Source: an uncultured Clostridia bacterium
GTDB lineage: Bacteria > Bacillota > Clostridia > Oscillospirales > Acutalibacteraceae
Direction of reading: 5' to 3'
NCBI GenBank assembly: GCA_947567585.1
Contig: CANONE010000003.1
Coordinates: 1 to 37,383 of the forward strand
DNA length: 37,383 bases
Below, one piece after another: positions 16,215 through 22,766 of this stretch. The notes under the pieces were generated by a model that did not search any database, had not been told where the DNA came from, and saw only the letters and a list, made by a program, of their open reading frames with translations. The translations under genes were made by a program, and so were the position numbers. Every line of letters begins with the position of its first letter. The stretch's first letter is position 1.

Positions 16215-16304
16215 CTTTAAGGCCGTAGGGGCTTTGCCCCTACAACCCTACCACTTTTGAAAAAGTGGACAAAACTTTTCATCCGAATTTATCTTGATTC
16301 TGTA
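16215..16304 (+). repeat. Family-A intergenic repeat, cleanest copy
   Basis: The best example of the family: CTTTAAGGCC, hairpin 1 GTAGGGGCTTTGCCCCTAC (16225-16243), AACCCTA, hairpin 2 CCACTTTTGAAAAAGTGG (16251-16268), ACAAAACTTTTCATCCGAA, then a T-rich stretch ending CTTGATTCTGTA. I use it as the reference for the other copies. Confidence 0.85.
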
Positions 16305-16333
16305 CCGCTGGCTGGGTGGGCGCAGCCGTTCGC

Positions 16334-16738
16334 TTAGTGCGAAACCAGCCTATACCAACCGCCAGCTAACGGGTAGCCCCGACAGCCGCTAACGGACCGC
16401 GTCCACAAAGCCGGTAAGTTCCCCACCAAGGTAGCGCGACGCTTTGCGCGCCCCCGCGACATTGGATGCAACGTTACGTTGCCCGGAAGACAGGCGAAGT
16501 CGCGGAGGAATTGGAGGGCTTCGTCTAAGGAGGTGACGTCCCAGGTTTTTTCTTGGCCAAAGGCTTTTACTGTAAGCTGGGCCTGACCGGCGCCGCGTTG
16601 GATTTGGGCGATGGGGGTGCTGTCGCCAAAACTCATTTTCCGGCCCTGATAGTCCACGGCCAAAAGGCCAAAGGCGGTGAGAAATACAAATAGCCCGATT
16701 CCTAGCCCTAGCCCAAAAGCCCGCCACTCTCTTTTCAT
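16334..16738 (-). CDS. Small membrane-anchored protein whose C-terminus is encoded by repeat DNA
   Basis: 134 residues beginning MKREWRAFGLGLGIGLFVFL with one membrane helix (8-29). A soluble part (30-85) includes SFGDSTPIAQIQRGAGQAQL and TSLDEALQFLRDFACLPG. From about residue 86 the coding DNA (16451-16483 and lower) matches repeat DNA found at 18045-18077, and the remaining 48 residues are low-quality (Arg, Gly, Trp, no pattern). The original gene probably ended near there and was run through by an inserted repeat. It starts 54 bases after the spoIIP stop codon on the same strand, so it is likely co-expressed with it. The ribosome site (GGGAGTGG) is weak. Function unknown. Confidence 0.5.
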   Translation of the reverse strand: MKREWRAFGLGLGIGLFVFLTAFGLLAVDYQGRKMSFGDSTPIAQIQRGAGQAQLTVKAFGQEKTWDVTSLDEALQFLRDFACLPGNVTLHPMSRGRAKRRATLVGNLPALWTRSVSGCRGYPLAGGWYRLVSH

Positions 16739-16791
16739 TATGCGCCACTCCCATCAATCATATGGGAGTAGCTTCTCCAAAAACGAACTTC

Positions 16792-17937
16792 TTATTCTAA
16801 AGATTTCAAGGTTTCCGCAATAATTTCGCCTAAAAGCGACCCGGTGTAACGGGCCTCGGAGACAGTGTTCACCTCGGTCCCCACTTCAATGAGCATGGAA
16901 CCTGTGGTGGCGTTCATATTATATTTGCTGTTGGAAAAATTCATGGGCCGCATCAGCCCTGGATAAAGCTCCTGGGCCTTTTTTTGTGTTCGGAGGATCA
17001 GCCGGAGGTTTTGCCGCCAATCTGGAAAATCGCCCCAGCTGCCGTCCGCGTCGCAGCCGGCCAGCAGCATGGCCTGGGCCGCCTTTCTGCCGCCGATTTC
17101 CGCTGTGGGCTTATATTTAATACCCTCTTCGGTAGTCATGGAGTCCCGGTGTACGTCAATCGTTACCTGAATGCCTGGGTGCTCGTTTAGATTTTTCTGA
17201 ATCACTTCCCAGGACCGGGAATAGGAACCGTTGAAGGCGGTGTCGTTTACCGTTTTGTCGTGAACTACGCCAATTCCCTGGGATTCCAGGGCCTTTGCCA
17301 AAGCCTCTCCTGCCGCCACCACGCTTTGATCCTGGTTTTGGGTGCGGGTTTCCATATCCGTGTAATAAAAGCCAGGGGCGCTTTGCGAATAGGATTCGGA
17401 GGTGTGGGTGTGATAGATGAGAACCTCCACGCTGCCATCCGCCTTTATGTGCAGGTCCGTGGGCTCCAAAAGCTCCGCCTCCAGGTCTGTGCCGGATTCG
17501 GTGGAGTCCCGCACGAAAAAGGTGTCCACCTGCGCGCCGCCGTCAATCAGGATTTCCTCCACCGTGCCGGTAGTCCGGTTCGGGTCGGGCGTGGCGCTGA
17601 TTCCCGGCAGCAAATCGCTGTGAAAGGGGACCACTCCATCGTCCGGAAGCCCCAGTTCCTGGCCGCCTTGGGCCAGCTGCCCGTCCTGCAGCCCGTTTTC
17701 CGTCCACACAGGCGCGCTCTGGGGGCTGGGAGAAGGTGTGCCGCCGGGGTTCCCCTCTTCCTCCGCTTTGGGGGCGAAAGATAAGAACTTCCCGCTGATT
17801 CCTGGCGGGCCCGCCTCTCGAAGGCCCTGCTCCTGGGCCCAGTTTTCAAAGCTGTCCGCTACACACCAGATACAGATGCCAACGCATGCCAGCATAATGA
17901 GGTTTTTTACAAAACGGTAGAGCTTGTTCAATTGCAT
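16792..17937 (-). CDS. spoIIP: Stage II sporulation protein P, peptidoglycan hydrolase of engulfment
   Basis: 381 residues. An N-terminal membrane anchor (about 11-29) is followed by a Pro/Gly-rich linker (40-120) and the SpoIIP catalytic domain (about 165-381). Family signatures are IYHTHTSESY (174-183), DVHRDSM (261-267), and EVGTEVNTVSEARYTG (351-366), which contain the likely zinc ligands. With SpoIID and SpoIIM, SpoIIP degrades peptidoglycan around the forespore so that the mother cell membrane can engulf it; SpoIIP has amidase and endopeptidase activity. ATG 17937 is chosen with AAAGGAT 5 bases upstream; a TTG directly before it could also be read. In B. subtilis it follows gpr, which is not adjacent here. 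Confidence 0.93.
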   Translation of the reverse strand: MQLNKLYRFVKNLIMLACVGICIWCVADSFENWAQEQGLREAGPPGISGKFLSFAPKAEEEGNPGGTPSPSPQSAPVWTENGLQDGQLAQGGQELGLPDDGVVPFHSDLLPGISATPDPNRTTGTVEEILIDGGAQVDTFFVRDSTESGTDLEAELLEPTDLHIKADGSVEVLIYHTHTSESYSQSAPGFYYTDMETRTQNQDQSVVAAGEALAKALESQGIGVVHDKTVNDTAFNGSYSRSWEVIQKNLNEHPGIQVTIDVHRDSMTTEEGIKYKPTAEIGGRKAAQAMLLAGCDADGSWGDFPDWRQNLRLILRTQKKAQELYPGLMRPMNFSNSKYNMNATTGSMLIEVGTEVNTVSEARYTGSLLGEIIAETLKSLE

Positions 17938-18006
17938 CAATCCTTTCCAAGGGGCGTTTGGGGGCTGTGTTGCGGGGGAGATGAGATGGCGCCATTGGCT
18001 TACGGG

Positions 18007-18077
18007 CAGGGACCGTTCTGACCCAACCGAACCGGCAGGCGAGACCCCCGCGGCATTGGGTGCGGCGTCACGCTGCC
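18007..18077 (+). repeat. Repeat module: GACCG-type box plus covarying hairpin
   Basis: CAGGGACCGTTCTGACCCAA then CCGAACCGGCAGGCGAGACCC matches the modules at 19567-19600 (inverted), 19664-19711 and 19945-19991. It is followed by a 33-base stretch (18045-18077) that matches 16451-16483 at 27 positions, every difference being a transition. Both form a 6-bp stem: GCGGCG/CGCTGC here and GCAACG/CGTTGC there. It lies between the divergent spoIIP and citrate synthase genes, just upstream of the latter's promoter. Confidence 0.6.
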
Positions 18078-18096
18078 AATGTTTACAATTTGGCTA

Positions 18097-18125
18097 TTGC
18101 TTTGAGGGGGATTTTTTAGTATAAT
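18097..18125 (+). promoter_or_regulatory. Promoter of the citrate synthase gene
   Basis: TTGCTT (18097-18102), 17-base spacer, perfect TATAAT (18120-18125). Transcription would start near 18132, leaving an AT-rich leader of about 55 bases ending in AAAGGAG. Confidence 0.65.
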
Positions 18126-18186
18126 AAAGTCTAACTTTATTTTTTGATTCTTTGGATATTATATTTTTGAAAGGAGAATTCGGAAG

Positions 18187-19533
18187 ATGTCTATTTATTC
18201 TGAGATTCGGCCGGAAATCCGGGAGCTGGCCCAGCGGTGCGTGGAGACCAGCCGGATTGATCCGGAATTGTATACCACATATGACGTGAAGCGCGGTCTT
18301 CGGGATCTGAACGGCAAGGGCGTGTTGACGGGCCTTACCAATATCTCTGAAATTGTTTCCAGCAAAACGGTAGACGGGAAAAGCGTCCCCTGCGAGGGTA
18401 AGCTTTACTATAGGGGCTACGATGTGGAGGAATTGGTCCGCCGCCAGCCCAAGGACGACAATTTTGGCTTTGAGCGTACCGCCTACTTATTGCTGCTGGG
18501 AGAACTGCCGGAAGAAGAACAGCTCAAGGAATTTTGCGGGCTGCTCTCCTTTTACCGGACGCTGCCTACCAGCTTTGTCCGGGACATCATTATGAAGGCC
18601 CCCAGCGGCGATATGATGAATACCCTGGCCCGCAGCGTGCTTACTCTCTATTCCTATGATGAAGACGCCGAGGATATTTCTGTTCCCAATGTGTTGCGGC
18701 AATGTATGCAGCTCATCGCCCTGTTCCCCCTGTTGTCCGTGTACGGCTACCAGGCTTACCGGCACTATCACGATGGCCAGAGCCTGTTTATCCACCAGCC
18801 GGACCCAACGCTTTCCACTGCGGAAAATATTCTGCGCATCCTCCGCCCGGACTGCCAGTATACCCAGCTGGAGGCCAAGGTGCTGGATATCGCCCTCATC
18901 CTCCACGCGGACCACGGCGGCGGCAATAACTCTACCTTTACCACCCATGTGGTCACCTCCTCCGGCACAGACACCTATTCGGCCATCGCGGCGGCTTTGG
19001 GATCCTTAAAGGGCCCCAAGCACGGCGGCGCCAACATTAAGGTGGTGCGGATGTTTGAGGATATCAAGTCTCATATTAAGGATTGGGAGGACGACGAGGA
19101 AATCAGCGCTTATCTTTATAAGCTTCTGCACAAGGAGGCTTTTGACCGCTCCGGCCTGATCTACGGCATGGGCCACGCGGTGTACTCTATCTCCGACCCC
19201 CGGGCCAAGACCATGGCCCGGTTTGTGGAGGGACTCTCTAAAGAAAAAGGCCGTACAGCCGAGCACCAGCTTTACCAGCGGGTTGAGCGTCTGGCTGTGG
19301 AAGCTATTACCAAGGACCGGAAAATCTACAAGGGCGTTTCCGCCAATGTAGACTTTTACAGCGGCTTCATTTACAGTATGCTGGACCTGCCTATGGAGCT
19401 ATACACCCCCATTTTCGCCATTTCCCGAATCGCGGGCTGGAGCGCCCACCGGATTGAGGAGCTGGTAGGCGGCGGCAAAATCATCCGCCCCTCCTACAAA
19501 AGCGTACAAGAACACCGCCCCCTGGCAGATTAG
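18187..19533 (+). CDS. Citrate synthase (Si type)
   Basis: 448 residues of the citrate synthase family. Catalytic residues are visible: His279 in KHGGAN, His330 in MGHAVYS and Asp389 in NVDFYSG. The substrate-binding segments LYYRGYDVEEL (73-83) and SRIAGWSAHRIEEL (near 425-438) are also present. The enzyme condenses oxaloacetate and acetyl-CoA to citrate; 2-methylcitrate synthase activity cannot be excluded. It is longer than the 370-430 residues common in Gram-positive enzymes because of an N-terminal extension of about 50 residues. AAAGGAG (18170-18176) precedes ATG 18187. It is monocistronic, between a promoter and the large repeat at 19552. No aconitase or isocitrate dehydrogenase is adjacent; in many anaerobes the enzyme serves glutamate synthesis. 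Confidence 0.92.
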   Translation: MSIYSEIRPEIRELAQRCVETSRIDPELYTTYDVKRGLRDLNGKGVLTGLTNISEIVSSKTVDGKSVPCEGKLYYRGYDVEELVRRQPKDDNFGFERTAYLLLLGELPEEEQLKEFCGLLSFYRTLPTSFVRDIIMKAPSGDMMNTLARSVLTLYSYDEDAEDISVPNVLRQCMQLIALFPLLSVYGYQAYRHYHDGQSLFIHQPDPTLSTAENILRILRPDCQYTQLEAKVLDIALILHADHGGGNNSTFTTHVVTSSGTDTYSAIAAALGSLKGPKHGGANIKVVRMFEDIKSHIKDWEDDEEISAYLYKLLHKEAFDRSGLIYGMGHAVYSISDPRAKTMARFVEGLSKEKGRTAEHQLYQRVERLAVEAITKDRKIYKGVSANVDFYSGFIYSMLDLPMELYTPIFAISRIAGWSAHRIEELVGGGKIIRPSYKSVQEHRPLAD

Positions 19534-19551
19534 AACCTATATTCACAGCTG

Positions 19552-20012
19552 CTTTAAGGCCGTAGGGCGCTGGGTCTCACCTGCCGGTTCGGTCGGTTCG
19601 CGGCTTGTGTGCCACTGGCACACGCTCACCCCTACAACCCGCCACTTTTGAAAAAGGCGATGGTCCCCAGTGGGGACCGTCTTGAGCCGACCGAATCGGC
19701 AGATGAGACGACAAAACTTTTTCCCCGACGTTTTTCGATTCTGTAGCCCGGGCTTGCGGGGCGTCGCATTAGGCTTTCACGGGGAGCGCTAGCAGGCTGG
19801 TAGTTGGGTGGAGGTGCCCTAAAGGTTTTTGGTAGCTGTGGCTTCCGGCCGCGAGGTGGGGGCTGGCTGTGCGGAATCGACAAAATCCGGATAAAAAGTT
19901 TCGTCAACCTTTTCAAAGGTTGCGGGTTGTAGGGGTGAGCGTGTGCCAGTGGCACACAAGCCGCGAACCGACCGAACCGGCAGGTGAGACCCGGCGCCCT
20001 ACGACCTTAAAG
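19552..20012. repeat. 461-bp composite element with 91-bp terminal inverted repeats
   Basis: The outermost 91 bases at each end (19552-19642 and 19922-20012) are inverted copies identical at 89 positions. Each arm is a family-A head (CTTTAAGGCCGTAGGG...) whose hairpin-1 loop is replaced by a module of about 60 bases, CTCACCTGCCGGTTCGGTCG plus a GTGTGCC/GGCACAC stem. A second module, GGTCCCC/GGGGACC plus GAGCCGACCGAATCGGCAG, is inserted after hairpin 2 of the left copy (about 19660-19711). The interior keeps family-A features (ACAAAACTTT, CGATTCTGTAG). The gap 19534-20028 holds no gene. The right arm ends 17 bases before the next start codon and just ahead of its ribosome site. Confidence 0.85.
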
Positions 20013-20028
20013 AGCGAAGGAGATTCAC

Positions 20029-20877
20029 ATGATTATCGACATGCACACGCACACGTTTCCGGTCAAGATAGCGGCGTCTACCTTGGAAAAGCTCAGCGCG
20101 GCCAGCCACACCCGGCCCTTTACGGATGGAACGCAGGCTGGGCTGGTCCGGTCCATGGAAGAGGCCGGGGTGGATTTGTCCATTGTTCTGCCTGTGGCCA
20201 CCGCCCCCCGGCAGGTGGAGCATATTAACGACAGCGCCGCCAAAATCAACCAGACGGGCGGGCCGGTATTCTCCTTTGGATGTATGCATCCGGACTACGA
20301 AAACTGGCACGAAGAGCTGGCCCGGATCCAGGAGCTGGGCTTAAAGGGAGTAAAGCTGCACCCTGTCTACCAGAATGTGGATTTTGACGACCCCCGCTAT
20401 CTCCGAATTCTCCGGCGGGCCGGGGAGCTGGGGCTTACGGTAGTGACCCACGCGGGAGACGACGTGGGCTTTCCCGGAGCCGTGCGCTGCTCGCCGGAGA
20501 TGGTCTCTAGGGCTCTGGAGCAGGCGGGGCCGGTGACGCTGGTGCTGGCCCACATGGGGGGCTGGCGGAACTGGGACCGGGTGCTGCGGCTGCTGCCCGG
20601 CCTGCCTGTCTACATTGACACAGCCTTCTCAACCGGGCGGATGACGCCCCTGGAGGACGGGTACTATACGCCGGAAGAGCTGGAGCTTTTGGATCCGGCG
20701 GGCTTTATGGAGCTGGTCCGGGCCTTTGGGGCCCGGCGGGTGCTGTTTGGCAGCGACAGCCCCTGGAGCGGCCAGAAGGAAAGCCTGGAGTGGCTGCGGG
20801 CGCTGCCCCTGACGGAGGGAGAGCTGGCGGCAATTTTGGGAGAAAACGCCAAGGCGCTGTTGGGGCTGGAAGAATGA
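20029..20877 (+). CDS. Amidohydrolase-2 family metal-dependent hydrolase (ACMSD-like)
   Basis: 282 residues of a TIM-barrel amidohydrolase. Metal-binding MIIDMHTHTF (HxH at 6-8) opens the protein; GVKLHPVYQ carries the next His after strand 4, VVTHAGDD and LAHMGG give further ligands, and LFGSDSPW supplies the catalytic Asp near the end. This is the PF04909 layout shared by aminocarboxymuconate-semialdehyde decarboxylase and related hydrolases. The actual substrate cannot be told. GAAGGAG is placed 6 bases before ATG 20029. Its last four bases overlap the start of the HAD gene (ATGA), so the two form one translational unit. Confidence 0.88.
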   Translation: MIIDMHTHTFPVKIAASTLEKLSAASHTRPFTDGTQAGLVRSMEEAGVDLSIVLPVATAPRQVEHINDSAAKINQTGGPVFSFGCMHPDYENWHEELARIQELGLKGVKLHPVYQNVDFDDPRYLRILRRAGELGLTVVTHAGDDVGFPGAVRCSPEMVSRALEQAGPVTLVLAHMGGWRNWDRVLRLLPGLPVYIDTAFSTGRMTPLEDGYYTPEELELLDPAGFMELVRAFGARRVLFGSDSPWSGQKESLEWLRALPLTEGELAAILGENAKALLGLEE

Positions 20878-21548
20878 AACGGGGAAAATATATTGTCTGG
20901 GACTGGAATGGGACCCTGCTGGACGATGTGCCTGTCTGCGTGCAGGTGATGGATGAAATGCTGGCCCGCCGGGGCCTGCCAGGGCTGGGCGGCGTGGAGG
21001 GGTATCGGGAGATCTTCACTTTTCCGGTACGGGACTACTACCAGGCGGCTGGCTGGGATTTTAGGCGGGAGCCCTTTGAAAAGCTGGCGGTAGAGTATAT
21101 AGCGGAGTATAACCGCCGGGCCCTTTCCTGCGGCCTGTATCCTGGGGCGCGGGAGGTCCTTAAGAAGCTTTCGGCGGCGGGGTTCTACCAGCTGATCGCC
21201 TCCGCCTCCGAACGCTCCGCGCTGCGGGAGCAGGTGGAGAGCTGCGGGATCGGCCCGTATTTTCAAGCGCTTTTGGGAGTAGGGGACTCTCTGGGAACCA
21301 GCAAAGAAGGATTGGCCCGAGACTGGCTGGCGGCAAAAGGCATATCGCCCCGGGACGTCCTGTTTATCGGCGACACCCTTCACGATTGGGAGACCGCCCA
21401 AAGGCTGGGCTGCCGGTGCCTGCTGGTAGCCGGAGGCCATCAAAGCCGGAAGCGCTTGGAGACAACCGGCGCAAAAGTATGGAAAAACCTGACGGAAGCC
21501 GCGGCGGAGCTCTTGCAAGGCCCCGCCTGCCCGCACGCGCGGACATAA
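20874..21548 (+). CDS. HAD-superfamily hydrolase with DWN variant motif I
   Basis: 224 residues, phosphoglycolate phosphatase-like. Motif I is VWDWNGTLLDD with nucleophile Asp10, but the general acid/base position is Asn12 instead of Asp. Motif II (SASERSAL), motif III Lys (near LGTSKEG) and motif IV (FIGDTLHDWETA) are present, and a helical cap lies between about residues 18 and 85. It probably cleaves a small phosphorylated compound. ATG 20874 overlaps the stop codon of the amidohydrolase by 4 bases; I reject an in-frame ATG at 20790 because it lies inside the upstream gene and gives a non-HAD extension. The last residues (GPACPHART) are unremarkable. A family-A repeat follows. Confidence 0.88.
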   Translation: MKRGKYIVWDWNGTLLDDVPVCVQVMDEMLARRGLPGLGGVEGYREIFTFPVRDYYQAAGWDFRREPFEKLAVEYIAEYNRRALSCGLYPGAREVLKKLSAAGFYQLIASASERSALREQVESCGIGPYFQALLGVGDSLGTSKEGLARDWLAAKGISPRDVLFIGDTLHDWETAQRLGCRCLLVAGGHQSRKRLETTGAKVWKNLTEAAAELLQGPACPHART

Positions 21549-21586
21549 GTCCAAAGGAGAACCTTCTGCTCCGCACCGCAAGCCAA

Positions 21587-21676
21587 CGGTACGGAATCAG
21601 GAAAAACCGGAATAAAAGTTTTGCCCACTTTTTCAAAAGCGGTGGAGGTTTGGAGGCAAAGCCTCCAAGGTCTTAA
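21587..21676 (-). repeat. Family-A repeat, minus orientation
   Basis: Read on the minus strand: TTAAGACC, hairpin 1 TTGGAGGC-TTT-GCCTCCAA (21667-21649), hairpin 2 CGCTTTTGAAAAAGTG, GGCAAAACTTTTATTCCGG and a CTGATTCCGTAC tail. It separates the HAD gene from the next gene and may end transcription. Confidence 0.75.
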
Positions 21677-21737
21677 ACCCCGCCCTTGCTTTTTGGGAAT
21701 ATTTGTATTAATATGGTTTAAAAAAGAGGTGTTTTTT

Positions 21738-22355
21738 ATGATGGATATTTGCCCTGCCTGCGGCTGCGCCGACTGGGGCAAGAAAGTGGCCGGCAATGTG
21801 ATTACCTGCCCCCGGTGCGGGGCGCGGTGGTCTTTTTTAAAGCTCCCCCTTTTTGTGGTGACAGGGGCCAGCGGAGTGGGCAAAACCAGCGCTGTGCAGG
21901 CCATGCAGGCGGCCGTCCAGGACTTTGTCTGCATGGACGCGGACTTTTTCTACAATATCATGCCCCACGAAACCTTTGACGACTACATGGCGCAGATGGA
22001 GCAGATGATGTCCTTTGCCCGGGACGTACACCAGTGCGGCAAGCCCACGGTGTGGGCCAAGGCCGGAAATATCGATATGCTGGACCAGGGCTATGGCCCC
22101 CGGTTTTTCAGCGGGATTTTTGTGCTGGCTCTGACCTGCTCTGAGGAGGAGCTCCGGCGGCGGATGACAGAAGGCCGGGGTATTACGGACCAGGGATGGA
22201 TCCAGAGCTCGGTAGACTACAACCAGTGGTTCCAGGAGCACGAGTACGCCAGAGGCGTACATTTTGAGCGGCTGGACGTAAGCGGGCTTTCCGTGAAGGA
22301 GACGGCAGCGGCCGTAGAAGGCTGGATCAGAGGAAAACTGGCAAGCTCCCGCTAA
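21738..22355 (+). CDS. Zinc-ribbon P-loop kinase/NTPase, unknown substrate
   Basis: 205 residues. An N-terminal zinc ribbon (Cys5, Cys8, Cys24, Cys27 in CPACG and CPRCG) is followed directly by a P-loop domain with Walker A GASGVGKTS (43-51). After it come MDADFFYNIMPHETFDDY (an acidic pair where nucleotide kinases bind substrate), LALTCSEEELRRRMTEGRG (lid-like Arg-rich segment) and a helical end. The layout resembles small-molecule or nucleoside kinases of the AAA/gluconate-kinase-like type; substrate unknown. GAGGTG lies 8 bases before ATG 21738 (a second ATG follows at once). An upstream in-frame extension to 21621 runs through the repeat and is rejected. The gene is monocistronic, flanked by repeats on both sides. 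Confidence 0.75.
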   Translation: MMDICPACGCADWGKKVAGNVITCPRCGARWSFLKLPLFVVTGASGVGKTSAVQAMQAAVQDFVCMDADFFYNIMPHETFDDYMAQMEQMMSFARDVHQCGKPTVWAKAGNIDMLDQGYGPRFFSGIFVLALTCSEEELRRRMTEGRGITDQGWIQSSVDYNQWFQEHEYARGVHFERLDVSGLSVKETAAAVEGWIRGKLASSR

Positions 22356-22395
22356 AGGGAGAATATATATGATGTTGGTATAGGCGGGCGCAGAT

Positions 22396-22743
22396 CTCAA
22401 GGCCGTGGGACGCTGTCCCACACCCTGCAACCTTTGAAAAGGTTGACGAAACTTTTAATCCGACGTTTTTCGGGGTTGAAACGTTGGCTGCTGCCACGCG
22501 GCCGCAAGTTCCAGCGGGGTCCGGCCTTGAGGGATCGGACATATAGCTGGCAGTTGGGTGGGGAGCTGCCCTTGCCAGCTCGCTGGCGCTTTCCGTGTAA
22601 GCCTTATGCGCCGCTATGGCACCGGGGCAACGGATCATAATAAATTCGGCGTAAAGTTTTCGAGACTTCATAAAATGAAGTCTTCACCTTCTTTCAAAAG
22701 GTGGTGGGGTTGTAGGGGCCAAGCCCCTACGGCCATGGCCTTA
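22396..22743. repeat. 348-bp composite element with inverted family-A ends
   Basis: The left half copy (22396-22483, plus) has hairpin 1 GTGGGACGCTGTCCCAC and hairpin 2 AACCTTTGAAAAGGTT. The right half copy (22632-22743, minus) has hairpin 1 GTAGGGGCTTGGCCCCTAC. An extra perfect hairpin, AGACTTCAT/ATGAAGTCT (22663-22683), is inserted beside its hairpin 2. The interior shares GGCAGTTGGGTGGGG... with the interior of the 19552-20012 element. The gap 22356-22766 holds no gene. The right end lies just before the glmM ribosome site. Confidence 0.75.
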
Positions 22744-22766
22744 AAAAATAAGCAGAGGTGTATACA

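Noticed and set aside
16389..16757. Overlapping minus-strand frame in the gene after spoIIP
   Set aside because: It lacks the membrane anchor and ribosome-site placement of the chosen frame, and its product is arginine-rich shadow sequence.
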